From an uncultured bacterium (GTDB taxonomy: Bacteria > Cyanobacteriota > Vampirovibrionia > Obscuribacterales > Obscuribacteraceae): a DNA stretch of 37,878 nt. The position numbers and the translations under genes are program-made. Where the stretch lies: NCBI GenBank assembly GCA_913063055.1, contig CAJXZK010000019.1, forward strand, positions 1 through 37,878, written 5' to 3'. Below, one piece after another: positions 25,300 to 34,481 of the stretch (the first letter of the stretch is position 1; each line of letters starts with the position of its first letter). Below the pieces are notes generated by a model. That model saw nothing but the letters and a program-made list of their open reading frames with translations, ran no database searches and was not told the origin of the DNA.

Positions 25300-26391
25300 C
25301 TAGTTAAGTTCGTCGTCGCGCAGCTGCTCGCGCATCAGCTCTTGCTGATGAGAAAGAATACTCGCTTCGATGAGCTTGTCTAAATCGCCTTCCAGAACCG
25401 GTTGCAATGAGAAGTTTTGATTGAGACGATGGTCAGTGACACGATTGTCTTTAAAGTTATAAGTGCGAATTTTCTCTGAGCGTTCGCCAGTGCCAACCTG
25501 CGATTTACGCTGATCGTAAATCTCTTTGTTTTGCTCATCAAGCTTGATCTTGTGGAGCTTGGCCCGCAAAATCTGCTTGCCCCGCTCTTTGTTTTGCAGC
25601 TGACTACGCTCCTCGGAGCAGGCCACGAAAATACCTGACGGCTTGTGGACGATGCGCACAGCCGTTTCTACTTTGTTAACGTTCTGTCCGCCAGCGCCGC
25701 CTGACCGCATTGTTGTGATTTCTAGATCACGCTCATCTAATTCAAATTCGACTTCTTCTACTTCAGGCATAACAGCTACAGTGGCTGTGGATGTATGCAC
25801 ACGCCCCTGGGCCTCGGTAGCAGGAACACGCTGCACCCGGTGCACTCCTGATTCAAACTTGAACTTGCTGTAGGCGCCGTCGCCTTTAAAAGCAACTATT
25901 ACTTCTTTGTAGCCGCCCAGTTCGCCCTCGCTGGCGCTAGCAATCTCAGGCTTAAAGCCAACTTTATCGGCGTATCTCAAATACATGCGCAACAGATCGC
26001 CAGCAAAAATCGAAGCCTCATCGCCACCGGTGCCGGCGCGAATTTCAAGCATGATGTTCTTGTCGTCATTAGGATCTTTGGGCAAGAGCAAGACTTTCAG
26101 TTGTTCGGTCAGATCAATGTGCTTGGCTTTCAGTGTCTCCACTTCAGCTTCAACCATCTCGCGCATTTCTTTTTCAGTTTCGCCGCGCAAAATCTCTTGT
26201 GCTTCAGCAATTTCTTTTTCAGTATCTTGCCACTGATGAAACACTTCCACGGTGCCGTGGAGTTGGTGACGCAATTTGGCTAAGCGCTGATAGTTCTCCT
26301 GATCATTGACAATGTCTGGATCGGAGAGCTTTGACTCTAGCTCTTGAAAGGTGTACTCAATTTCTTTGAGTTTTTCGACAAAATGCTCCAT
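25300..26391 (-). CDS. prfA: Peptide chain release factor 1
   Basis: RF1 terminates translation at UAA and UAG. The tripeptide anticodon PAT is seen in [17 protein letters not shown], which separates it from RF2 (SPF). The catalytic GGQ is in [20 protein letters not shown]. The length of 363 aa and the N-terminal coiled-coil domain are standard. The ATG at 26391 is preceded by AGAAGGG (weakly spaced). It is followed at once by prmC, whose product modifies its GGQ glutamine. A tRNA-Ser lies just upstream on the same strand. Confidence 0.97.
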   Translation of the reverse strand: MEHFVEKLKEIEYTFQELESKLSDPDIVNDQENYQRLAKLRHQLHGTVEVFHQWQDTEKEIAEAQEILRGETEKEMREMVEAEVETLKAKHIDLTEQLKVLLLPKDPNDDKNIMLEIRAGTGGDEASIFAGDLLRMYLRYADKVGFKPEIASASEGELGGYKEVIVAFKGDGAYSKFKFESGVHRVQRVPATEAQGRVHTSTATVAVMPEVEEVEFELDERDLEITTMRSGGAGGQNVNKVETAVRIVHKPSGIFVACSEERSQLQNKERGKQILRAKLHKIKLDEQNKEIYDQRKSQVGTGERSEKIRTYNFKDNRVTDHRLNQNFSLQPVLEGDLDKLIEASILSHQQELMREQLRDDELN

Positions 26392-26453
26392 AGCACCCTT
26401 CTAGGCTGACGCTAACTTACTAATTATCGTTCTGCCGCTAAGCAATTAAAAAT

Positions 26454-26540
26454 CGGAGAGGGAGGGATTCGAACCCTCGCTGCGTTTTAGCGCAGACAGT
26501 CTTTCCAGGACTGCACAATCGACCACTCTGACACCTCTCC
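26454..26540 (-). tRNA. tRNA-Ser(GGA)
   Basis: The minus strand folds as a class-II tRNA. The acceptor arm GGAGAGG pairs with CCTCTCC. The anticodon stem CAGTC/GACTG encloses the loop CTGGAAA with anticodon GGA. A long variable arm (TCTGCG...CGCAG) is present, and the T-loop is GGTTCGAATCC. The discriminator base is G, as expected for serine. CCA is not encoded. It reads UCC and UCU codons. Confidence 0.95.
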
Positions 26541-26610
26541 AAATGGCCGTGCCAATTATAATACGGCCGGGTTTCCATGACCCCGCTCTGAAGCAGATTG
26601 GTACTTAACT

Positions 26611-27429
26611 CTAAGAAGTCTTAACTAATTGACTCTTCAAACGCTTAGCTCCGCCCTTAATGAGAGGCAAGAAATCTTCGGCTTTTAGGCTGGCACCGCC
26701 AACAAGGGCGCCATCGATGTGCTCTTGTTCCATTTGCTCATCAATAGTAGAGGCCTTAACAGAGCCGCCATAAAGAATTGAAACACCCGCACCAATATTA
26801 GTTCCACTATATAAACTATCGATTTCAGCCCGAATCAAACCACAAACTCGGTTAGCTTCTGGAGTCTCACAAGTCTTGCCGGTACCAATTGCCCAAACCG
26901 GCTCATAGGCCACCACTACCTTGGCGGCATCACTAGCTGCGATTCCGGCCAAACCTTTTACTACTTGTTCTTTTACAACTGAGTCAGTAAGCCCTTGTTC
27001 TCTTTGCTCAAGCAATTCGCCCACACACATAACTGGAACTAAACCATGTGCTAGAGCCGCTTTTACTTTCAAGTTAACTGACTCATTGGTTTCGCCAAAA
27101 AATTGTCTTCTTTCGGAATGACCAATCAATACATATTGCACAGCCATGGCTGTCAACATCGGTGGCGCTATCTCACCGGTAAATGCACCGCTATCGCGGT
27201 AATCCATGTTCTGAGCGCCCACCTTGCAAGGACTACCCTTAACTTGGTTTAAGACCTCTGACAGACAAACGAAGGTTGGACATAAGACTATTTCAGGAAG
27301 TGCCTCACCTTTAAATTGAGACGCCACCCCCTCGACAATTGCTTTAGCCAGACTAGTAGCCTCAGCTGGGGTCTTATTCATCTTCCAGTTGCCAGCAATT
27401 ATTGTCTTACGGCCACCCTGACTACTCAT
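26611..27429 (-). CDS. tpiA: Triosephosphate isomerase
   Basis: TpiA interconverts dihydroxyacetone phosphate and glyceraldehyde 3-phosphate in glycolysis. The catalytic residues are visible: lysine in AGNWKMNKT, histidine in YVLIGHSERRQFFGET and glutamate in VVAYEPVWAIGTGKT. The phosphate-binding loop is ILYGGSVKAST and the C-terminal GALVGGASLKAEDF. The length of 272 aa is slightly above normal because of short extensions at both ends (RLKSQLVKTS at the C-terminus). A strong GAGGAGA lies upstream of the ATG. The gene is divergent from lipA. Confidence 0.97.
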   Translation of the reverse strand: MSSQGGRKTIIAGNWKMNKTPAEATSLAKAIVEGVASQFKGEALPEIVLCPTFVCLSEVLNQVKGSPCKVGAQNMDYRDSGAFTGEIAPPMLTAMAVQYVLIGHSERRQFFGETNESVNLKVKAALAHGLVPVMCVGELLEQREQGLTDSVVKEQVVKGLAGIAASDAAKVVVAYEPVWAIGTGKTCETPEANRVCGLIRAEIDSLYSGTNIGAGVSILYGGSVKASTIDEQMEQEHIDGALVGGASLKAEDFLPLIKGGAKRLKSQLVKTS

Positions 27430-27522
27430 AGATTATTCTCCTCGCTGACCTTATAGATCATTAGAAACAGATGATTCATTCTACATGCCAATCAACTAGA
27501 ATCACTTATTAGTCAAGCATAT

Positions 27523-27551
27523 TGAAGGCGATTACACTGAAGGCGATTACT
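27523..27551 (+). repeat. Tandem 15-nt repeat duplicating the lipA ribosome-binding site
   Basis: TGAAGGCGATTAC occurs twice with a 15-nt period directly before the lipA ATG at 27552. Each copy contains GAAGG; the second is eight bases from the ATG and is the likely functional ribosome-binding site. The track start (TTG at 27522) reads through the repeat as KAITLKAIT. Confidence 0.85.
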
Positions 27552-28514
27552 ATGTCTGAACCCGTATCTGAAGTAAAACCGGCCGACTCGAAAGAGGCCA
27601 GGCGCCTGGCTATTCTTAGCTCAAGAGGGCGAAGAGAAGAAGGCGAGGGCTACGAAGAAAAGCCACTGCGACTGCCAGAATGGGTGAAGCGCTCAGTGCT
27701 CAACACTGAAGAAAATCGCGAAACCAGGACAATCTTAAAAGAACAAAAGCTCAACACTATTTGCGAAAGTGGCCGCTGCCCTAACAAAGGTGAGTGCTGG
27801 GCCAAAGGCACAGCTACATTTATGTTGATGGGCGCTCTTTGCACCCGCACCTGCCGCTTCTGTGCAGTCAACAAAGGCACCCCCTCTCCATTAGATGAAG
27901 ACGAACCCGCCCGCATCGCCGAAGCCTCAAAGCAAATGGGTCTAAGGCATGTGGTCTTGACCTCGGTCAACCGCGATGATTTACCAGACCAGGGTGCCAA
28001 TCACTTTGCCCGCACGATCACGGCCATTAAGGACGCCATCCCTGGCGTGGCAGTGGAAGTACTCACTCCTGATTTCCAGGGCCGACAAGAATGTCTTGAG
28101 ATCGTACTGGCCGCCGAACCAGTGGTTTACAACCACAACGTTGAGACTGTACCGCGGCTCTACAAGCAAGTTAGACCGGGCTCCAAATATGACCGCTCTC
28201 TCAATATTCTAAAAATGGCAAAAGAAATTGCCCCCAATATTCCAACCAAATCGGGCTTGATGCTTGGCTGCGGCGAGACCTTTGAAGAAGTCAAGGAAGT
28301 GCTGCGCGATCTGCGCGCTGTCAATTGCGATTTTCTTACCCTTGGTCAGTACTTAAGACCAACCCGCGATCAGCTTCCTGTCAAGCGCTATGTTGAACCG
28401 GCAGAATTTGACGAACTTGGTCAGTACGCCTGGAGTATTGGCTTTAAAATGGTGCATTCTGGGCCATTGGTACGCAGTTCATATCACGCAGAAGAGCTTG
28501 CCAACCAACTTTGA
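27552..28514 (+). CDS. lipA: Lipoyl synthase
   Basis: LipA is a radical-SAM enzyme that inserts two sulfurs into protein-bound octanoyl groups. The radical-SAM cluster motif is CTRTCRFCAVNKG (CxxxCxxC). The auxiliary cluster cysteines are in ICESGRCPNKGECW, and RSSYHAEEL supplies the C-terminal RSSY serine ligand. I start at ATG 27552 (MSEPVSEVKP), 320 aa, because a GAAGG site lies at correct distance; the track's TTG start translates the leader repeat. The next gene overlaps its stop codon, so they form an operon with cobS. No lipB is in the window. Confidence 0.96.
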   Translation: MSEPVSEVKPADSKEARRLAILSSRGRREEGEGYEEKPLRLPEWVKRSVLNTEENRETRTILKEQKLNTICESGRCPNKGECWAKGTATFMLMGALCTRTCRFCAVNKGTPSPLDEDEPARIAEASKQMGLRHVVLTSVNRDDLPDQGANHFARTITAIKDAIPGVAVEVLTPDFQGRQECLEIVLAAEPVVYNHNVETVPRLYKQVRPGSKYDRSLNILKMAKEIAPNIPTKSGLMLGCGETFEEVKEVLRDLRAVNCDFLTLGQYLRPTRDQLPVKRYVEPAEFDELGQYAWSIGFKMVHSGPLVRSSYHAEELANQL

Positions 28515-29893
28515 TTCACCATTTTCTCTATGGCTCTTTCGCAAATGGAGGTAGGGCAATAAGCGACGATACAAGCTTTGCTCCTCCCAGCGCCCCGGAA
28601 GATAATTCGGAGCTGGCTCAAGCACGCCGTTTACTAGACAAAGGGCAGCTAGAGCAATGCCGCGCAGTTATTGCTAATTACTGGCTGCAAAATCCATACG
28701 AGCAAGGCGCTGTAATGCTCTTTAGCGACTTAGTCAAAGCACTGGGTCGAGAAGAAGTGGCAGCCAAGCTTGATAATTTTGCCGCAAAACTGAGCGGTTC
28801 ACTCTCACCATACAAACATCACCAAGAAATATTCGAAGCTGGCTATGCCCTGGTTGAAATTTGCCAACACGAACTGGCAGCCATGTTGCTCAAAGAATTG
28901 CAGCGAGAGCTGCCCGATGACCCGCTAGTAAACTACGAACTGGGCTTCTCGTTGATGTCACTGAAGCGCTTTAAAGAAGCGCGCAAGTATTTTGCTTTAG
29001 CCGTAAACGCCAAAGAAGACTTTGATGCCATGCTCAATTTATGCGTTTGCGAAACCTTAGAGCGAAATCTAGAAGGGGCTCGCCGACTAATTGCTGAGCT
29101 AACTCCTCTAGCCCAAAGTGAGGAAGAGAAATTAGAACTGGCCCACCGCAAAATTGTGCTCGCTCGCTTAGAGAGTCTCGGCAGCAAGAAACAACTAAAT
29201 AGTCGCGATTGGTTATACGCTCTCTATGGCAGCATTTTACTGAGACCAGGTCTAAAAAGTTTAAAGAGTTTCGCCCCAGCCTCAGGCAAGACTGAAGCGG
29301 CTGAATTAAAAGATGACGTCAGCCAAGTAGCCTCGATGCTAGTGATTTTGCGAGGGCTGCTCAGCGGTCTAGCTCTTGAAACTGAAGGAGTAGAATACTA
29401 TTCGCTGCGCTCCAGGCCCATAAGCAATGCCCTTAGTCAGCTAATGGAAGTTGACTACGATGCCTATCGCGGTCCGGACAGACCAGACCAAGTAATTCTA
29501 TTGATGTGCTGGACAACAGACATTCTTGGGCCCCATGCCGCCTTCATCGAAAACTCCATGAAGCGCTCTCTATTTGCTTACGGTCTCAGCCCAGTAGCGC
29601 CACTACCAATAGTGCCAGACATAATTGGCTGTTTAGCCTATGACGTAGTTATGCCGTGGGAAAGCAAACACCAAGAGCCCTCCAATAAAGACATCGCTTT
29701 AATTACCGAGCAAATATACGCCAGGGCCTGTGATCTTGAATCAGATCCAACTCTACTGCGCGAAACTCAAGAAGCGGTTGACTACTATCTAGAAAAGCGG
29801 CATCTGCTAGTGCTAAATAATCCAGAAGCCTTCCCCAATCGCCCTGAGTACACAGCAGAATTACCTGAATTGCCTGACTCGCCAGAAATCTAA
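28511..29893 (+). CDS. TPR-like helical protein of unknown function
   Basis: A 460-aa, mostly alpha-helical protein with TPR-like units in its first half (SELAQARRLLDKGQLEQCRA; YELGFSLMSLKRFKEARKYF). The second half has no motif I recognise, and no signal peptide or membrane segment is visible. The listed start TTG (28511) overlaps the lipA TGA by four bases, consistent with coupling but without a ribosome-binding site. Further in, GGAGGT lies six bases before an ATA codon (28560), which would remove the odd N-terminus IHHFLYGSFANGGRA. The true start is unresolved. Its stop overlaps the cobS ATG by one base (TAATG), so it is co-translated with cobS. Confidence 0.7.
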   Translation: MIHHFLYGSFANGGRAISDDTSFAPPSAPEDNSELAQARRLLDKGQLEQCRAVIANYWLQNPYEQGAVMLFSDLVKALGREEVAAKLDNFAAKLSGSLSPYKHHQEIFEAGYALVEICQHELAAMLLKELQRELPDDPLVNYELGFSLMSLKRFKEARKYFALAVNAKEDFDAMLNLCVCETLERNLEGARRLIAELTPLAQSEEEKLELAHRKIVLARLESLGSKKQLNSRDWLYALYGSILLRPGLKSLKSFAPASGKTEAAELKDDVSQVASMLVILRGLLSGLALETEGVEYYSLRSRPISNALSQLMEVDYDAYRGPDRPDQVILLMCWTTDILGPHAAFIENSMKRSLFAYGLSPVAPLPIVPDIIGCLAYDVVMPWESKHQEPSNKDIALITEQIYARACDLESDPTLLRETQEAVDYYLEKRHLLVLNNPEAFPNRPEYTAELPELPDSPEI

Positions 29894-30675
29894 TGAATAT
29901 TCTCACCAAGTTTATTCATGCCACTTCTTACGTCACCATTATTCCCATGGCAAGATTATTGCCAGCAAGTTCTGTCAATGAAGAAAGCTTGAACGGCTTA
30001 GCGGTCTACTTACCGGCTGTAGGACTGCTGATCGGGTCAATATTAGCTGCCACTTGTTTGACCTTAGAGACTCTCCACACCGCCAATTTCTTATTGGCTA
30101 CACTGATCACAATTTTATGGCTAACCCTTACTGGCGGCCTGCATTTTGATGGTTTGATGGACACAGCCGATGGTATTTTTTCGCACCGCAGCAAAGAGCG
30201 CATGCTAGAAATCATGCAAGACAGTCGTGTCGGTAACTTTGCTGTAATGGTAGGGGTGGCTGCCTTTGCCTTAAAAATTGCAGCCTTGACGGCCCTACCA
30301 GCCCGCGCCCTTCCCCTTTTTCTACTCTTTGCCCCCTGCTTTGCCCGCCTGGCTGAAACCTTTGCTATCGGGGCCTTTCCTTATGCTCGAGCCGAAGGCA
30401 AAGGCAAAATTTGGCACGATACCATGCGATTTCCCCAAGAAGTTTTCGTGGCAACAGTTCTGCCTTTAGGCTTATTAGCAGGGGTAATGGTACTTTCACA
30501 CGGCACCTTATTGCTGCCGCTAGCGCTCTACTTCGCCATCGCCTGTGGTGTGGGCCTGAGCAGTGCCGCTTATCTCAACAGCCGCCTTGGTGGCCAGACT
30601 GGCGATACCTACGGGGCCGTAGTAGAGCTAACAGAAACAATTTCCTTGACTCTACTGGCTCTGCTCATCAGATAA
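29893..30675 (+). CDS. cobS: Adenosylcobinamide-GDP ribazoletransferase (cobalamin synthase)
   Basis: CobS joins adenosylcobinamide-GDP and alpha-ribazole in the last steps of cobalamin assembly. It is an integral membrane enzyme. The family signature is present in LTGGLHFDGLMDTADGIFSH and the acidic/RVG stretch MLEIMQDSRVGNFAVMVG, followed by several hydrophobic segments. The length of 260 aa is normal. The start ATG overlaps the upstream TAA. No other cobalamin genes are in the window. Its 3' end overlaps the convergent GT87-like gene by 24 bases. Confidence 0.92.
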   Translation: MNILTKFIHATSYVTIIPMARLLPASSVNEESLNGLAVYLPAVGLLIGSILAATCLTLETLHTANFLLATLITILWLTLTGGLHFDGLMDTADGIFSHRSKERMLEIMQDSRVGNFAVMVGVAAFALKIAALTALPARALPLFLLFAPCFARLAETFAIGAFPYARAEGKGKIWHDTMRFPQEVFVATVLPLGLLAGVMVLSHGTLLLPLALYFAIACGVGLSSAAYLNSRLGGQTGDTYGAVVELTETISLTLLALLIR

Positions 30676-31989
30676 CTCTTTTGGCGTATCTGTGCTCTCT
30701 CTGGCAGCAGCCACACCAGGAATCTTGTAGAAGAAGAAAGCAAAGATTGCTACCAACAGCAAGGCATACCACTGCTTAAGGGGAGCTACTGGCAAGAACA
30801 TAAAAGAGACATAGTACAAGTTGCAACACCACCAGGTAGCCAGGCGCAAAAACTTCACCCGAACGGCTTCCACCCCCCAGAGATAACCCTGGCCAGCAAT
30901 GATAGCAAGCAATCCAAGACCACAAAAATCGTAGAAGAGAAAATGGGGTAAAACCAGCGGCAAAACAAATAAGCCCTCTAGCATTACTAGTGCTAAAGCC
31001 GCTCGCTGGGCTCGCACCTCTGCCACAGTGGGTGCGCCGTCACTATTAGATTGGGTCGACACACTAAGCTTGGCGCCATTAAGTATGGCAGTAGCACGCC
31101 AGAGAGCAAACAAACCAATCAAGGCCGCCAAGCCATAGGCCACTAACTTTGTTGCCCCATGTCCAGGAAAAGTCTGGACTATCACCGCCGGTAGTGACAC
31201 CACCATATAGGCGGGAAATTGATAGCCAGCCTTGGCAAAGATGGTATCGGACATTTTAAAACTATTGAGCCATTCCACAAACAGATTGGGGCCGAGGGCA
31301 AATACGGTGGCTAAACCAAACACCAATAAACCGAGAGCAAAGCCAATGGTGGCCTTCGGTCGCTTACTAAAAAACAATGCCCCACAAACAAGTAGAACTG
31401 TCGGCAAGAACTGAGGCTTGAGTACAAGCGCCCCCCAGGCCAGCCCACCAGCCACTTCTTTGCCGCGACTGAGCAGAGCATAGCCTAGTGCCAGAGGCAA
31501 AAGTCCGACCACAATACCAAGGTGACCAATTAGTAAGGTATGAAAAATCGGACAAAACAGGGCGAGCATTGAAAAATACTCGAGAGCCTGAAAACGATCG
31601 CCACGACTAGAGAGCCAAGCCACCAGGGCCAGCACAAAGATTGAGAAAACTTGCCAGGCAATCAGAGCATGCTGTGCCGAGAGGAAAGAAAAGGGCACAA
31701 AGAATAGAGCCATCAAGGGGCTGTACATGTAAACAGCCACATACTGCTTAGGTAAAAAAGTAAGCAGTTGGTGCACATATAGGTTGAATGGGGCTTCAAC
31801 AAAAGAACTGGCACTGGGTGGCGGATAAATATTTTGAGCCAGACCCTGGACCACCATTTTGCCCACAGGATAGAAAGTCATGACAAAATCAGAACCTTGC
31901 ATAATCACTGGTTGCGACACAGCAATAAGGAGCGGCATAAACAGAAGAAAAACAGCCAGTATTTTTAGCAAAAGTGGAACGAGCTGCAC
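30652..31989 (-). CDS. Polytopic membrane glycosyltransferase-like protein (GT87/DUF2029)
   Basis: A 445-aa protein with about ten hydrophobic segments. After the first membrane segment comes a short loop with GSDFVMTFYPVGKMVVQG, carrying the Asp and Tyr typical of GT87/DUF2029 mannosyltransferase-like enzymes, which use polyprenyl-phosphate sugars outside the membrane. WGALVLKPQFLPTVLLVCG has the conserved KPQ motif of this family. The acceptor is unknown. The start is GTG at 31989, with AGGT eight bases upstream. It diverges from a GT2 gene whose product could make the polyprenyl-phosphate donor; this link is inference. Confidence 0.75.
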   Translation of the reverse strand: MQLVPLLLKILAVFLLFMPLLIAVSQPVIMQGSDFVMTFYPVGKMVVQGLAQNIYPPPSASSFVEAPFNLYVHQLLTFLPKQYVAVYMYSPLMALFFVPFSFLSAQHALIAWQVFSIFVLALVAWLSSRGDRFQALEYFSMLALFCPIFHTLLIGHLGIVVGLLPLALGYALLSRGKEVAGGLAWGALVLKPQFLPTVLLVCGALFFSKRPKATIGFALGLLVFGLATVFALGPNLFVEWLNSFKMSDTIFAKAGYQFPAYMVVSLPAVIVQTFPGHGATKLVAYGLAALIGLFALWRATAILNGAKLSVSTQSNSDGAPTVAEVRAQRAALALVMLEGLFVLPLVLPHFLFYDFCGLGLLAIIAGQGYLWGVEAVRVKFLRLATWWCCNLYYVSFMFLPVAPLKQWYALLLVAIFAFFFYKIPGVAAARESTDTPKELSDEQSQ

Positions 31990-32028
31990 CGACTACTACC
32001 TTTTTAATCTTTAGAATGCCCAATTAAT

Positions 32029-32775
32029 ATGCCAGAGCGAAGTTCAAGTTTACCTATAATTCGGCCGACCATATCCATTGTTTTTCCCGCTTACCAGGAA
32101 GAGAAGCGAATTGGCATGACAATGGAGAGCTGGGCCAGCTATCTAGACGCCCATCACCCGGGTTCTGAAGTGGTGGTGGTCACCGACGGTTGCAGCGATA
32201 ACACCGCCAAAGTTGCCTTTGAAACTTTCAAAAGTGAGACCTGCAGCCTGCGCCTGATTGAAATTAGTGAAAACCAGGGTAAAGGCAATGCGGTCAAAGT
32301 GGGAGTAATGGAAGCTCAAGGCACTGTCATAGTCTTTACAGACTCAGACTTGTCATACGAACCACAATTACTAGACCAGTTTCTTGAAAAAATTGAAGAA
32401 GGGGCCGACTTAGTTATTGCCCAGCGCCGCAAGAAAACGCAATATCCTGGTTTGGGCCGCCGCATACTGGCAATGCTCTCCCGATTTCTGGTGGGCAACT
32501 TTGTCGTACCCGGCATCCGAGACACCCAGGCGGGTTTCAAAGTATTCAAGAAAGAAAGCGCCCATCAGCTCTTTCCCCTGGCAAGAACCAAACGTTTTCT
32601 CTTTGACCTGGAAATACTCGTGATCGCTAAAGAACATCACTGCAAAATTGAAAAGGTCTATGTTGATTGGCAAGACCGTGACGGATCGACAGTGCGTATC
32701 TTCATTGATACTTTACGTTCCCTTAGAGACCTGGTCTTGATTTATACTCGCATGTTATTCGGTGCCTATAAATAG
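32029..32775 (+). CDS. GT2 glycosyltransferase, dolichyl/polyprenyl-phosphate glucosyltransferase-like
   Basis: A 248-aa single-domain GT-A glycosyltransferase. ISIVFPAYQEEKRIGMTMES is the nucleotide-sugar binding start, VVVVTDGCSDNTAKVA the second motif and GTVIVFTDSDLSYEPQLL the metal-binding DxD (DSD). NQGKGNAVKVG and RDTQAGFKVFKKES match the ALG5-like dolichyl-phosphate beta-glucosyltransferase group. It lacks the C-terminal membrane helices of GtrB-like proteins. It probably transfers a sugar from a nucleotide donor to polyprenyl phosphate on the cytoplasmic face. No clear ribosome-binding site precedes the ATG. The downstream small gene starts 15 bases after its stop. Confidence 0.87.
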   Translation: MPERSSSLPIIRPTISIVFPAYQEEKRIGMTMESWASYLDAHHPGSEVVVVTDGCSDNTAKVAFETFKSETCSLRLIEISENQGKGNAVKVGVMEAQGTVIVFTDSDLSYEPQLLDQFLEKIEEGADLVIAQRRKKTQYPGLGRRILAMLSRFLVGNFVVPGIRDTQAGFKVFKKESAHQLFPLARTKRFLFDLEILVIAKEHHCKIEKVYVDWQDRDGSTVRIFIDTLRSLRDLVLIYTRMLFGAYK

Positions 32776-32789
32776 AAAGAGAGTACTCC

Positions 32790-33368
32790 TTGAGCAAAGC
32801 AGGCCAGAAAGGCAAAAAAGACAAGAACGCCACCAGCCCAGAGCGGCTCGTTTTGGCCCTAATTGAGAATGCCCACTTTGCTGAGGCACTAGTGCTACTG
32901 GAAGAACTTAAAGACCAAGAAGAACAAAAAGAAGACAAGACAAAAGCTGGCCTAGACAAAACTGTGTGGCTATACGCCAGCGCCTTAGCTAGCTTTGGTG
33001 CCGCAGGAGCTAATGCAAGAGCAGAAGACCTAGAAAAAGCTAACACTTTTCTTCACCAGGCTTTTGCTGCTAACAACTTTGTTCTTCCTCTAATGGTGTC
33101 ACGGGTAAATGAGGTTTCAAGCAAAACTGCCAGCAAAGCTAAGAAAGCAAGTGCAGCAAAAGCTCTTCTTCCTCCAGCACAACACCAGGCTAGCAAATAT
33201 ATCGATCTCTGGTTTGGTAGCTGGCTACAAACTGAAAATGCCTTTGATTGGCTCGGCAACCAGTTTGTTGAATGGACCAAAGCAACAAAACTTGAGCGGC
33301 TAAAAGCCCAGCAAGAGAAGATGCTAGCCAATAGCAAAAAACTAGACATCGATTTCTTCTTAAATTAG
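32790..33368 (+). CDS. Helical protein of unknown function
   Basis: A 192-aa soluble, charged protein starting at a TTG (MSKAGQKGKKDKNATSPERL), with GAGAG upstream. The N-terminus is lysine-rich. The middle looks like helical-repeat sequence (IENAHFAEALVLLEELKDQE; WLYASALASFGAAGANARAE). A second Lys/Ala-rich stretch (ASKAKKASAAKALLPPAQ) precedes a C-terminal helix (ATKLERLKAQQEKMLANSKK). No family recognised. It follows the GT2 gene closely and is probably in its operon. Confidence 0.65.
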   Translation: MSKAGQKGKKDKNATSPERLVLALIENAHFAEALVLLEELKDQEEQKEDKTKAGLDKTVWLYASALASFGAAGANARAEDLEKANTFLHQAFAANNFVLPLMVSRVNEVSSKTASKAKKASAAKALLPPAQHQASKYIDLWFGSWLQTENAFDWLGNQFVEWTKATKLERLKAQQEKMLANSKKLDIDFFLN

Positions 33369-33396
33369 TGTCAATTCAAAACAGTTATAACTTCTT

Positions 33397-34311
33397 TCAG
33401 AACTTCGCTAAGAAGGCTTCTCTAGCAGCTTTGAGAGCAGCTTTAACAGTATTTTGATCGGCAAATGCTTGCTCAACATCAGCAGTGGTGGCATGTTTCA
33501 AATCAACCAGAATCTCACCAAGAAGCTTCTTGCTGCCGCCCTTCTGTACGGCAAATGCCTCGCCAATATGCTCTTCAGTGATTTTCCCACCAGCCTTGAG
33601 GAATTGTCCTAACTGGGGCGTAAACTTAAACTGCAAATCAGAACCAGCAAGCTTAATTAGATGATCTTGATCCAGCACTGTCACTTTGGCACCGCCCAGG
33701 TCACTAACTCCTTTCAGAGTGGGATTCAGTGCTGCCAGTCTTTCCGCTTCAGCTTTGGTGGCAGCTTCGGTAAACCTCTCACCGGTTGTCGCCGCACGGG
33801 ATTGCAGTGTCTTTGCGGCTAATTGGTCAAGGCCTTGGCCGGCCTCACCAACAGCTTCGCGAGGCAATTTAAATAAATCAGTCAAGCCTGCTTCATACTT
33901 TTTAGTGGTGGCAGCCAGGGCTTCCGGCGTGGTTAACGAAGAACCTTTTTCCAAAAGTGGTCGAGCCACATCAGGGATAACAGCACCATCAATAGTTTTA
34001 CGCTGCAGAGCAGGACTTTCAAAAGCAGCCTTAGCACCTTTGAGTTCGGCCGCACCAGCTTCGGCACCAGCCTTGGCTTCCGAAGAAATGATTCTAAAAT
34101 CAGCTTTGCCTTTGAGCAGAGCATACGCTCCAACCACTGCCACTCCAGCCACAACAGCGGCTTCAACTGGATGCTCTTTCACCATTGTCACAGTCTTGTC
34201 GGCGCCAGACTTAACTTTGGATGCTGCTCCGTCATAAGCAGCTTCAAACCAATTTGTCGGTTGACTATGGTGCTCAGGGGCAACCTTATGATCAAATTTC
34301 TCGATGGGCAT
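33397..34311 (-). CDS. Membrane-associated protein with C-terminal degenerate MshEN-like repeats
   Basis: A 304-aa protein. Residues about 48-66 form one hydrophobic segment (PVEAAVVAGVAVVGAYALL) flanked by amphipathic, Ala/Lys/Glu-rich helices, some resembling stress-type or apolipoprotein-like sequence. Residues about 233-256 (LGQFLKAGGKITEEHIGEAF) and 263-286 (LGEILVDLKHATTADVEQAF), each ending in Q, follow the 24-residue spacing of the MshEN motif that binds cyclic di-GMP in MshE/GspE-type ATPases. The arginine before LG is replaced by Gln and Leu. There is no ATPase domain. The function is unknown. The ATG has no strong ribosome-binding site, and the gene is convergent with the previous one. 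Confidence 0.7.
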   Translation of the reverse strand: MPIEKFDHKVAPEHHSQPTNWFEAAYDGAASKVKSGADKTVTMVKEHPVEAAVVAGVAVVGAYALLKGKADFRIISSEAKAGAEAGAAELKGAKAAFESPALQRKTIDGAVIPDVARPLLEKGSSLTTPEALAATTKKYEAGLTDLFKLPREAVGEAGQGLDQLAAKTLQSRAATTGERFTEAATKAEAERLAALNPTLKGVSDLGGAKVTVLDQDHLIKLAGSDLQFKFTPQLGQFLKAGGKITEEHIGEAFAVQKGGSKKLLGEILVDLKHATTADVEQAFADQNTVKAALKAAREAFLAKF

Positions 34312-34481
34312 TAACGTTTACCTTAAGCGGAGGGGGTGCAGTGAACGCTTTCAGGGGGGGTGAAATTGAATACTAGCTTGCCAAGAGGCCGGTGTCATCC
34401 GTGGAAGTACGAAGCCGAAAAAGGAACTATTTCACCGGGTCGCTAGTCAGATGGTGAGCACTCGGAGTCAAAATCACGATA

